Positions 10,760 to 21,040 of a stretch of DNA of 64,000 nt are shown piece by piece. A program made the position numbers and the translations under genes. Source of the DNA: Cycas panzhihuaensis (taxonomy: Eukaryota; Cycadophyta); NCBI GenBank assembly GCA_023213395.1, contig CM041465.1, forward strand, positions 189,169,741 to 189,233,740. Reading direction: 5' to 3'. Within the stretch, counting starts at the first letter, position 1; every line of letters begins with the position of its first letter. The notes beneath the pieces are model-generated. The model did not search any database. It saw only the letters and a list, made by a program, of their open reading frames with translations, and had not been told where the DNA came from.

Positions 10760-13700
10760 TCACGGTGATCCCCCTTTGATGGAGACTTCTTTTATCTGTA
10801 ATAAATCTCTGAGATTTAAAAACTTTGGTTTAGTTAATGACTTCATAAGAATGTTAGCAATCTGTAAATCTGTTGGACAATAAGACAAACAAACAAGATT
10901 ATCAGTAACTAAATTACAAATAAAATGTTGATGTAATTCAATATGTTTAGTTCTAGAATGAGAAACATGATTAGTAGGAATGGTAATTGCACCTTGATTA
11001 TCAACTTTAATTTCAATTGAAGAGTCTAGAGTCAGACCAATTTCATTTAGTAGTGATTTTAGCCAAAGTACTTCTTTACCAGCTTCAACTAATACTCGAT
11101 ATTCGACTTCAGTTATTGATAATGCTAGTGCTTGCATTTTTTTTGCTAGACTAAGTAATAGGTGAGGAATCAATAAAAAATACATAACTTAAAGTATATT
11201 TATAATCATTTGAATCACCTACCCAATCAGAATCAGTATATCCAGTTAATGTTAGTGGTTTATTACAAAAGTTATAAGTTAAACCATAAAACACAGTATT
11301 CTTTAGATAGCGTAAGATTCGTTTAGTAGCTTTCCAGTGAGATTCATGTGGTTGTTGTATATATTGGGAGCATAAAGCAATAGCATAAGAAATGTCAAGG
11401 CAGGTGTGAGTAAGATAGATTAGACTACCAATGAGTTGTCTGTATAGAGTTGGATCACATAACAGAGTTGGACAATCAGTAGATAGTTTAACTCTTGATT
11501 GCAAAAGATTAGATACAGATTTAGCATTTTCCATGTTAAACCACTAAATTAAATCAAGAATATACTTAGGTAGAGATAGTGTTATATTTGATTGATTTTG
11601 ATAAACTTGTAAACCTAAAAAGTAATGTAATAGACCTAAATCGTTCATTTTAAATTTGTTTATTAAAGTTGATTTAAGATGATGAATATTATGGGTTGAT
11701 GATCTAGTGATAATAATGTCATCAACATAGAGAATTAGAATGGTAAGATTTTCATTTTCACATTTAAAATAAAGATTTGGATCACTAATACATCTAGTGT
11801 ATCCAATGTGGATTAAATAATCATCGACTTTGGTATACCAAGCTCAAGGAGCTTGTCTTAAACCATAAATAGATTTTTTAAGTTTACAAACTAAATTAGG
11901 ATTTTTAATGAATCTAGGTGGCTATAACATGTAGATCTCTTTTTTGAGATCACCATTCAAGAAAGTACTCTTAACATCTATTTGGTGGATTTCCCAACCA
12001 AATTTGACTGCAAGAGTAATAATTGTCTTGATTGTATTCATCTTTGCAATAGGGTCAAAGGTTTCATAATAGTCAATGCCATCTATTTGAGAAAATCCTT
12101 TAGCAACAAGGTGAGCTTTATATTTTTCCACTAAGCCTGTTGAATTATATTTAGTCATATAAACCCATTTACAGTCGACTACATTTTTCCCAGGTAGGAG
12201 AGGAACTAGATCCCAAGTTGAATTTTTAATTAAGGCAACAAATTCAGTCTACATAGCATCTTGCCATATAGGATTGTTGCTAGCTTGTTTAAAAGTTTTA
12301 GGATCATTGTTTTCTATTATTTTTGCTATTAAGGCAAAATTTGCATGTAGTTTTTGTGCACGTATGCGCCTATTGTCAGTAGGATTACATATATCAGATC
12401 TAGCATCAGCAAGTATTTTGGTTGCCCAAACAAGTTGCTTGTGAGTAACTATATCTGAGGTTGTAGGTTGATTTGATATACTAGCTTGAAGAGAAGGATC
12501 TATTACAGTGTGTTCTGATAGAGTCCAATTTTGGACTTGAGTTGATAAAGAGTCTATAATTTCTAAATCAACTTATTTATTAGAAGGGTCAACCAAATGA
12601 GTGTTGGTTAAAAAATCTTCAACAGGAAGTTCTACATAAGTAGATGTTGAAGTAGATCCTTCTTCATCAAATATTATATCACGCAAAATAGAAATATTAT
12701 GTGTGACTAGATCTAAAAGTCTATAAACTTTGCTTTCTTCGCTGTAGCCAACGAAGATGTATTTTTGACTTTTTTTATCTAACGTTTTACGTTTTTCGTG
12801 AGGGATATGTCCCCACACGATATTGCCAAAGATTCGTCAATGTTAGACTGATGGTTTTCTTCCAGACTATTTTTGTTCTAGAGTGACGTTTTGTAAACAT
12901 TTACTAGGTAAATGATTTAATAAATAATTAGAGTAATTAATTGCTTCTGCCCATAGTTTTAAATTGAGATTCTTTGCATGTAACATACAGCGAGTCATTT
13001 TAACAAGAGTATGTTTTTTGCATCCAGCAACACCGTTTTGTTGAGGCGTGTATGCAACTGAATGTTGGAATTTAATTCCATGTGAATTGCAGAAATAGGT
13101 AAATTTTCTACTTAAATATTCCTTAGCATTATCAAATTGGAATATTTTGATTCTTGAATTAGATTAATTTTCTACTAACATTTTATATTCAACGAAAATG
13201 TCAAACACTTGACTGCGTGTTTTGAGCATATAAACCTAACATTTTCTTGAATAATCATCTATGAATGTAACAAAATAACGAGATCCTGAGTATGATGGTA
13301 CATGAAAGGGTCCACATATATCAGAGTAGACAAGTTTGAGTGGAGCAGTTGCTCGGTATTGAGTTTTGTATGGAAATGGATCCATGTGTTATTTGCCTAT
13401 CACACAGGCTTCACAAACACCATAAACAGTATTTAAGGGTGGTAAACCATAGATTATTTCATGCTTAATTAAATATTGCAGTTTGCCATAACTAGTATGG
13501 CCAAATCTTACATGCTAAAGTTTATTAACTGAGTCAGATTTGGCAACGAAGGCACTAAAAGATTTTGATTTATTATTTTGAAGACTGGTCAAACTATAGA
13601 GACCTATGTTATAAATTTATTTTTCTAAAATTTGATGACAAGGTCTTTCTAGCAGATTTAATAAACTGAGAGGAGGTTTGGTAACAAACCAGGTATGTAA

Positions 13701-13800
13701 AACACGTCCTTAATTGAACCATCCTTTAGGGTAACATCACCAGATCCTTTAACTTTGAGTTGATTAACACTTTCGAAAGAAATCTCTTCTTTAGAGTTTG
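10760..13800 (-). pseudogene. pol: Copia pol: INT-RT-RNase H, broken
   Basis: Read on the minus strand. The integrase core lies about 13400-12830, with YSDICGPFH for the first Asp and FDNAKEYLS for the second. At the third catalytic position Gly replaces the expected Glu, next to TPQQNGVA near 13035. The integrase C-terminal region is at 12573-12818 (FVGYSEESKVYRLLD). RT spans about 12170-11560, with YETFDPIAKMNTIK, QIDVKSTFLNGDL and an intact YVDD at 11718-11729. RNase H is at 11534-10760 (GYTDSDWVGD, VDNQGAI, HSRTKHIELHQHF). Stops and a frame change near 11160 break it. It would have made and inserted the cDNA. Confidence 0.9.
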
Positions 13801-14950
13801 TTTCGGATTAATAAGTAGTTAAGTTTTTCTGGTATCCAGTCATATGATGGGATGCACCAGAGTCAAGGATCCATTGTGATGGTTGGTTTAAAAGAGCAAT
13901 AAACGTAGAAGTTGTTACTGCTAAAGAACGATTATGAAATTGACGATTTTGTGGTCGTGATTGTGAATGTGATTGAAAATGGGATTACGGTTTATTTTGC
14001 AATTCCTTGGAAGCTTTCCATGCTTCTGAAGCTATTCTACTTATACAGACATCAATAGTATGGCCTCTTTTATGACAATAGGCACAACTAGTGTTCTAAG
14101 AAGAAGTTGCATTGTTTCTATTAGAAACGAATTGATTTGAAGTATTCTGGTTTTTAGTTGGACCAGAATATTAAATATTATTTTGAGAATTAGACAGTGA
14201 ACCTTGATGAGATTTCTAGAATTTTTTATTATTATGAAAATTGTTATTCTATTGTTTATTTTTAAATTGTGGCTTAGTTTTAGAAAATAAAGCCTGTGAA
14301 TGATCTTTTATTGTACATGTTCTAATTAACATTATCTGATGTTCAATCAGCTAGTTTATCAACTAATTTAATATGATAGGTGGATTGCCAGCTTGTTGTC
14401 TAGTAGCTTGGTAAAGATTAAAGTATTTTTGTAATTTGTTAACTGCAAGATGTACGAGTGTGTCATCATCTTTAACATGCGTAGTTAGTTTTTCTATATC
14501 ACCTTCTTTGGTTTTAGATTTAATGCAATTATCTATATCTTTATTAATTAATTGGATTTTAGTTAAAAATTCCTCAACATTTGAAAAGTCATCAAAAGTC
14601 AAATTATATAATTTCTCTTCTAGGATAGCTACTTGATGTATATCAACCTTGTCATATTTTTCTTCTAAGGTTTTACAGACAGTGGCTAAGTCATCTTTTT
14701 TAGAAAACTGCCGACTAATTTCTGGTGAGAGTGAGTTTAATATGGTGCCTAATATGGCATCTAAGTTCATCAGATATACCATAAGACTCTCAGTAGCATC
14801 TGCTTTTGGTTTTTGGAATTCACCTATCACATATCGCCATACTTTTTGCTATTTAAGTTGATGAGATATGCGATTCCTCCAGTCAACATAGTTTGAGCCG
14901 GTTAATACTGGAATTGGAACGCAAGTGACTATCCCTATCATTAATGCCAT
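13801..14950 (-). pseudogene. gag: Copia gag and protease start, broken
   Basis: The minus-strand frame opens at an ATG at 14950 (VLTGSNYVDWR), typical of copia gag. The best-preserved part is 14363-14830, a UBN2-like capsid region with LEEKYDKVD and EEKLYNLTFDD. A perfect CCHC zinc knuckle (C-x2-C-x4-H-x4-C, CAYCHKRGHTIDVC) lies at 14045-14086. The protease motif WILDSGASHHM follows near 13850-13870 in the same frame as gag, with the catalytic Asp codon at 13862-13864. Stops between these segments inactivate it. Confidence 0.87.
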
Positions 14951-15169
14951 ATTGGGAGTGTTGAGGTTTATTTGTAGATTGAAAAGTTATGAAGGTGACT
15001 GAAAAAATAATTACCTAGTGAAAGTACTAATCTTGTTAATAGATATAATTCAAGAAGATATTCCAGTATGTATGTATTGAATTTAAGATAAAAAAAAAAC
15101 ATGTATTTGTAAATAGAAATAAACAAACAACTTCTCAAAATGTTGCCTTAAGAAGTCATTTTTGAAAAC

Positions 15170-15390
15170 CAATTCTTTTAGAAAAATAGTCCCTCTTAGA
15201 AAAAATAGTCCCCCTTAGAGAATTAGTCCCCCTTTACTTTGAATAAATAAAAAGTCCTTGTTTCATAAATAATCCCCTTAATAAAAAGAACTATCTCTTT
15301 TCAAAAAATAACAAATCCCCTTTAAAAAAATAAATAATTCCCCTTAACAAAGTAAGTGTTTTACTTAAAAAAACATTATAACTAAGGTAT
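15170..15390 (-). repeat. Irregular array of PPT-like AAGGGGGACT motifs
   Basis: The + strand shows repeated TAGTCCCCCTTAGA, TAATCCCCTTAATA and AAATCCCCTTTAAA blocks at about 20-60 base intervals. On the element's own strand these are purine tracts. Confidence 0.55.
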
Positions 15391-15929
15391 TTAGTTTCCC
15401 TTAATAGAAAAAACTTTATGATTAAGTATTTTGTTTCCCTTTTTATTTTAAGAAATAGATGTGTAATTTTAAGGCTTAAATGGCATAATTCAACTCTATA
15501 GATTAAGTGTGAAAGGAAAGAAAAAGTTAATTCATAAATTAATAATGAAGTGTTGGAGAGAAATAATAATAAATGTAAAAAAAGAATATAATAAATAAGA
15601 ATGAAATTGATTTATAAAATAAATATAAAAGGTTAATTTTGAAGTGATTAAAATGTGATTAAGTTTAATCATTAATTGGAGAAAGGTGTATTGATTTTAA
15701 AAAAAAACTAAGGTGTTAGGGGAATAAGGGGATATAAACTAAATGTTTTGAGGTGGTTTCATTAAAATGTGATAAGAAAAAAAAAGGGGTTTACTTAAAT
15801 TACCCTAAGGTTGATTTTATAATTTGATTGTATATAAAAAAATGATAAGGGATAGGGGTGTTTTGATTACATTAAAATCTAAAAAAAAAAAGAAAGGTTT
15901 GTATTTGATTTAAATCAATAATGAATTAA

Positions 15930-16320
15930 ATTAAAAAGGTAATAATTGAGGGGGGGTATTTAAATTTATTTTAATAAAGGTATTATAAAGGGGGGAGGAG
16001 TTTTATTAACTCAAAAATATTATAATAGGGGGGCCTTTGATTTAAATCAAAGTATAAAGTATAATGAAGGGGGGGTTGTTTATAAAATGTGTCAAAAGTA
16101 TTATAAAATATGATAAAGGGAGGGGATTAAATTCATTTGAATTAAGGTTAATTTTTAAATTAAACCTTATAAGGCTTAAGGGGGGGTTGATGTTTTGATT
16201 TAAATCAAAAAATAAAAACAAATAAAACAAAACTTAATTGAAGGGCGCAGACCTGATAGGTTTTTTTTTTCACAAAATTAAACTTTAATGTGAATTAGGA
16301 TTCAGGGGGGTAAAAATAAG
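15930..16320. repeat. G-tract and GATTTAAATC palindrome region
   Basis: Seven runs of five or more G (near 15952, 15990, 16028, 16069, 16118, 16184, 16304) alternate with AT-rich spacers. The palindrome GATTTAAATC occurs at about 15908, 16038 and 16197. No reading frame explains it. Confidence 0.6.
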
Positions 16321-16329
16321 GAAACCCTA

Positions 16330-17280
16330 CCTGTTTATCACAATAGCAATAGTGGCAGCAATGGATTTACAAGTGTTGGATCGTTGCAGGTGCATTTCAT
16401 GGCTTCTATGATCTAAAGAACAAAGGCGTGGCGGCATCACTTCTTCTCAGTATGAATCTTGAAGGCTTCAACGATCGCAATTATGAGCAAGGAATCTGAG
16501 GGAATGCATAGTTATCAATCTTCTTCAAATCGAAATATCTGTACTCCTCTTCTTCTTTGTTTGGATTCATCGCATGGATGTTGATGCAGAGTTTGAGGTG
16601 GAAGCCAGTGAGCTTGTAAATGCCATCAAACATCTATTTATGCAAAGGAGAAATCGCCCACAGCTGGTGATGGCAAGCAGTTCTTTTCCAGAGTTTGGGC
16701 TTTGGGGCAAATGATTCTCTCTACTCTTGTTTTGGAATCTTCTACCATTATTGCTATTGTTAGCAATCCTGACACCTCACCTTCCCGCCGTTCTCTATTA
16801 AAACGAATACCCTTTACTTTTGTCCCCTCGGGCTTCAAACCTGTGAAATCGACAAAATGGACTATTCAACTCTAATAAATCATTTGTTTGTTTAAAAAAA
16901 AAAGATTCTCTCTGGAATTCTTTCTTTTTCACAAGAAGAAGAAACCAAACTCCCTCCTGGTAATCAATTTTAGCTGGGAAAGAAGCCTAATGACTCTCCG
17001 TTCAACCTTCCCAAGAAAAATGGACCTCCTATAACTCTTCACCTTGGAATGATGACCACGGTGGTGGTATCATCGCTTGCTATGGCAAGAGAGAATTTCT
17101 GAAGCATAACGGCCAGATCCTCATAGGCCAGACAGTCATCGGAGGAGTCAAATGCACTTCTTACTCCAAGTCTTCATTATCATGGAGCAAATACAGGCCT
17201 CATTGGTGTATGCTCCAAAGAATTTGTAGCTCTGAACTTTTCAAATACAGGCCTTAAGTGCACTTCTTAATCAGCAAGGT
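16330..17280 (+). other. Probable captured host-gene sequence, function unknown
   Basis: Inside the copia leader. The segment has mixed-base, higher-GC texture unlike its surroundings. Short gene-like frames occur on the + strand (near 17030-17170, reading WNDDHGGGIIACYGKREF and onward) and on the minus strand (16638-16838). I do not recognise a family in either. It adjoins the SUN-domain fragment and may come from the same gene's introns and upstream exons, or from another gene. Confidence 0.45.
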
Positions 17281-17282
17281 AG

Positions 17283-17546
17283 ATTATTGAAGCAGAAATA
17301 GAGAGACATTCTATAGATGGATTGGGGAGATTCGATTATGCACTGGGGGCAGGAGGGGGCAAGGTGGTGAGACACTCTGAAGGATATTTTCTTAGTAAGG
17401 GAAGGAGTTGGGGTTTTGGACCTCTGGATTTACTGATTAAGAATGCTGGTGGTATTCATCCCTTTGTGTCTAAGATGTTGGAGCCTAGCTTTGGTAAGCC
17501 TGGTCAATGTTTTCCTTTGAAGGGTACCACTATATTTGTTAATATT
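17283..17546 (+). pseudogene. Captured fragment of a plant SUN-domain protein gene
   Basis: The + strand frame (antisense to the copia element) reads an EIERHS..GLGRFDYALGAGG block, then VVRHSEGYFLSKGRSW, GGIHPFVSKMLEPSFG and KPGQCFPLKGTT. These are the signatures of the C-terminal SUN domain of plant classical SUN1/SUN2 proteins in the right order: DYAL.(S/G)GG, KHSE.Y, GKG..W, HP...KML.PSFGEPGQCFPLKG. SUN proteins sit in the inner nuclear membrane and bridge to KASH partners. About 85 codons, roughly the first half of the domain, are present. There is no start codon, transmembrane segment or coiled coil, and the frame runs into the PBS. It is a broken fragment, not a gene. The family call rests on recognition, not on a search. 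Confidence 0.75.
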
Positions 17547-17558
17547 ACTCAGATACCA
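17547..17558 (-). other. Primer binding site of the copia element
   Basis: The minus strand reads TGGTATCTGAGT next to the CTATCA end of the 5' LTR. It resembles the initiator-tRNA-Met site TGGTATCAGAGC with changes. Confidence 0.7.
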
Positions 17559-17989
17559 TGATAGAATAGGCACATTTACACAGTCATAAATTCACAGGAA
17601 TAGAAAAGAAATAAAGGAAAGAGACAATGCACATGTACATAGGGTTGACAGGTGGAAAACCCCTTCTGGGGAAAAAAAACCACCTCCTAAGCTAGATTAT
17701 ATTAATAAATAAATGAAACTAATATACATAATAACCAACCCCCTAAAATAGCCTTTGATCAGGCATTTGGATAGACCTCTTAGATTCCTAGAACCCACTC
17801 CATGAATCTAGGAGATTAATAAATAGGATGGAGGTTCGTTGGAATGCGGTTCCTCATTTCAACGACCATCCACAAATCAATTAATATTAAACATAAGTTT
17901 ATGATATTACAATCACTTAAATAATTTTTAGGACATGTGACTTAAATAATAACATTAAGAAACATAAGTTTACATTATATATTCTAACA
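17559..17989 (-). repeat. 5' LTR of the copia element
   Basis: 431 bases, paired with 10280-10711 with few differences. The PBS adjoins its left edge. Confidence 0.92.
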
Positions 17990-17994
17990 GTAAT

Positions 17995-20216
17995 CTCTAA
18001 AATATGCCTTGCAACCACTCATTTTAACTGTCTTTAAATGTTCTTTCTAATGGAACTAATAGTTCAAAAAATTGATTCCATATATAAAAGTTATACTCAA
18101 AATTATGATAATATGTCCTTCAAACATAAAAACTTGCTTTAAAATTCAATTAGTAGTTTTACCATTCAGTATTTGATCGCTTGCCTACATGTATGTGAAT
18201 ATCTGGCTACTTCAAGGGGGCTTGGGTGGACTTCACAAATATTTTAATTTAATTTAATTTAATCAAAATATTATAAAAATTAATATTTTATTGAAAACAA
18301 AAATTTAATTCCATTTGTAAAAGTTATGCTCAAATTTGTGATAATATCCTTTAAAAATAAAAACTTACTTTAAAATTTAATTAGTAGTTTTACCATTAAG
18401 CATTTGATCACTTGGCTACATGCATGTGAACATTTGGCTGCTTCAAGGGATCTTGGGTGGACTTCATAAAATAATTTAATTTAATTTAGTTTAATCATAA
18501 CATTATAAAAATTAATATTTTATCAAAAAAAAAATTGTTATGATATTGATAGGGTTTTTGTAGTAGGGTTTTAACCTATGACACATGTTTCTCTTTGATT
18601 GATTCTCGAGCTCATTAGCATAATTTATAACTATGATAGTGGAATAATTATATAGATTTCAATAACTCTCAATAATTTAAGATCACCTCCATGGGAGATG
18701 GCATTTGAGTTGGTAGTAAACATAAATTTGGGTAGATATCTCTATGTGGGTAGTTACTTCTCTTTTATTCATGGCACCATGGGTACCAAACTACTCAATA
18801 GTGGTGATAATTATTCTTTTAGGCATTGTATGAGGTTTTCCATAGCAATGGAATTGGTTGTTCTATGGGATACATGGATGATCTCTAATTTATGTTTGAT
18901 GGTAATCTCTTAATGGGGCATCTTATTTTTCCTTTATTTTTTGGTTTCTTATGGGTATGTCTCTCAATCGAATGTGTGGTTCTCTTCTAATGCTTTAATG
19001 AGTTCTCCAATTATGTGATTATTGTCCAACTTATAACAATTTGTATATGGGTATATGGAATCCTCCAGGATGGCATTTGTTTTATAAAGTCTATAAGGGT
19101 GTCTCCTACCTTTTCTTATTTCTTTGTTTGCTCAATTTGCTAGGTTTTCTTAGTCTAGACTTCCATAAATATTTAATACATATATGCAACATAGTAAGGT
19201 ATTATCCTTTATATAAACAATAGATAACTGATGTGATATATAGAGTGATGATCAATCACAAACACAAACTACCATAATAAATATATAAAATTCTTAAATC
19301 ACATGTTTCATATATTGCAAGCTTGTATCAAACCCTAACTAAAAAATCTTTATTTCCTTACATTTAAATTTATAAAACCCTTATCTTATTTCTCAATAAT
19401 ATAATAAGGCAAAAAATCTTTCATTGTAATACTTGTTCAAGTTTTTATCAAACTCTTAATTCATAAATCTATAAGCATGCAGCTTAGTATGAAAATCAAA
19501 CATCAAATTTTACCATAGCTTGGTGTTAAATACCTAGTATATTTTGCCACTAAATTGCTCTTTATTCTTGTCATTTTTCTTTTGCCACTCTAACCCTTTA
19601 TATATTACTTACCTAAGAATGATAATCATACCTAATTAACCATTCTTTTTGTGTCATAATTTTGTGCCACCATATAAACTTTTTATCATAAGTAATAAAT
19701 TGGCAAAACCCTATTTTTATTTATCATACTTTCTTCGCATTTAATTAAAAGCACTATACAGGCTTGTTCCTTATTTTATATCATTCACCAATAAAGTATT
19801 AGGCTTAATAACTCACTCTTATAGTATGATCAATCTTGCTTAGGTAATCAACTTGTGAATGTACTATTATAAAACTATATACTTTGAAATGTAGGCATAC
19901 ATGTATAATAAATATTCACAGTAATCAAATAATTGAATATTACCCATCAATTTGATGTCTCTTCTCTAGATATATATGGATATCATATGTGACTCTCTTC
20001 AACATCATCATGCCCCAATCTTAGTGACATCTCATTAGTATATCCTATGTTTTAGCTATAAATAAATCTTTAACATTGGCTCATATTAACTATCACTAGC
20101 TTAAGAAATAATGTCAATCATCAGTTCTATTAAACTGCTTTTGCATTTATTGCATAACTTTGATCAACTCTCACTAGGACTAACTTAGTCTATTCTATAT
20201 GATCTTTCACAAACTT
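17995..20216 (-). other. Internal region of the non-coding element, right part
   Basis: AT-rich. Apart from the tandem repeat at 18069-18530 I see no conserved domain. The frames at 18698-18913 and 19041-19223 (+) lack family signatures. Confidence 0.5.
18069..18530. repeat. Two-copy tandem repeat, period about 234 bases
   Basis: Unit 1 (about 18069-18300) and unit 2 (about 18301-18530) share AATTAGTAGTTTTACCATT, CTTGGGTGGACTTCA, (TTTAA)n and ATTATAAAAATTAATATTTT in the same order. Confidence 0.8.
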
Positions 20217-20231
20217 GGGACTTTTATACCA
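20217..20231 (-). other. Probable primer binding site of the non-coding element
   Basis: The minus strand reads TGGTATAAAAGTCCC directly after the LTR end CTAATA. It starts like the common TGGTAT PBS but is diverged. Confidence 0.5.
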
Positions 20232-20753
20232 TATTAGAAAATTTGAATTCACTTTCATACCATGTTAAATTATCTATAATGACTTATGTGAAAGTGTATA
20301 ATCAAATAAGATATAATATAATCATATGATCAATCAAGTATATCACAAATATAATAAAGGAAAAAGATAAAGGAATAAAAGATAACAATATAAACATAAT
20401 ATGTACATAATTTTTAACATGGAAAACCCATGACTAGAAAAAACTACATATAAATATTTATAGGATCTCATATTAAGAAGAATAATCAATAATGGTCATG
20501 ACAAGTAATCCTATCCTTATAAGGAGGACTAGTGATCATATTTTCTTTATAATATCTATTGCCCTTATATATATGTATAAACTCATTATCAAGTAATCAA
20601 GTTTCACCTTTACATTAACTAATTTGGTCATGTATGTGGGAATTCTCAAATTGTCTAATGACAACTTTGATTTCTTGACCACTAATTAAGCATTAGCCAT
20701 TGATACTTATGAATTTCAACATTCTAATACTCCAACACTTAAATATTCTAATA
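20232..20753 (-). repeat. 5' LTR of the non-coding element
   Basis: 522 bases, paired with 8358-8880. The minus-strand ends are TATTAGAATATTT and TTTTCTAATA, consistent with mutated TG...CA ends. Confidence 0.78.
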
Positions 20754-21040
20754 GTAATAAGTATAGACCTATACTTTATTAAGCCTTTGATAAGTGCACA
20801 AACACCAATAAAATGTAAATGAAAACTAAAATTACAAGTTTTTTCTTCTCTTTCCTTTTTTGTTCTATTAAATCTCTTTTCTCTTTTATAAAACAAGCTA
20901 ACTATATGCAAAATAAAGGGAAGAGAAAGAATGTATGACCACTATATAAACAAGCATTCATTCTTTTTTTCTCTTTCCTTTAAAAATAAAATTTAGAATT
21001 GAAATGCACTTTAGGTGGTTTTCTTTTTTAATAATAAAAT
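20754..21040. other. Short unassigned spacer between elements
   Basis: AT- and pyrimidine-rich DNA between two LTR elements. Nothing recognisable. Confidence 0.5.

Larger units (their letters stand above)
14951..17546 (-). other. Unusually long 5' leader of the copia element
   Basis: About 2.6 kb separates the PBS from gag, far more than is usual for copia. The part next to gag (14951-16320) is AT-rich with purine and G tracts. The part next to the PBS (16320-17546) has visibly higher GC, ordinary-gene codon texture and a SUN-domain gene fragment. It looks like transduced host DNA carried in the leader. Confidence 0.7.
10280..17989 (-). mobile_element. Ty1/copia retrotransposon with long leader and captured host sequence
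   Basis: LTRs of 432 and 431 bases lie at 10280-10711 and 17559-17989. Their minus-strand ends are TGTTAGAATATATAATG and CTATTCTATCA. Target duplication: ATAAT (10275-10279) and GTAAT (17990-17994), one transition apart. On the minus strand the order is LTR, PBS, a 2.6 kb leader, gag, PR, INT, RT, RH, PPT, LTR, which is the copia order. At 7.7 kb it is long for copia, because of the leader. Coding regions carry stops and at least two frame changes. Confidence 0.92.
8358..20753 (-). mobile_element. Non-coding LTR element (LARD-like or decayed), host of a nested copia
   Basis: Paired LTRs at 8358-8880 and 20232-20753 lie in the same orientation. On the minus strand the order is 5' LTR (right), PBS, internal region, PPT, 3' LTR (left). 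The LTR ends form a TGTTAGAA/TTCTAACA inverted pair, with terminal G and C mutated in places. Flanking bases are ATAAC on the left and GTAAT on the right, which differ only by two transitions and fit an original GTAAC duplication. Removing the nested copia leaves about 3.6 kb of internal DNA with no recognisable retroviral domain. It is therefore either a non-autonomous element or one too eroded to read. Confidence 0.7.

Noticed and set aside
17322-17561. SUN fragment as an independent functional host gene
   Set aside because: It has no proper start, only half of one domain, no membrane segment, and runs into the copia PBS inside the element's LTRs.
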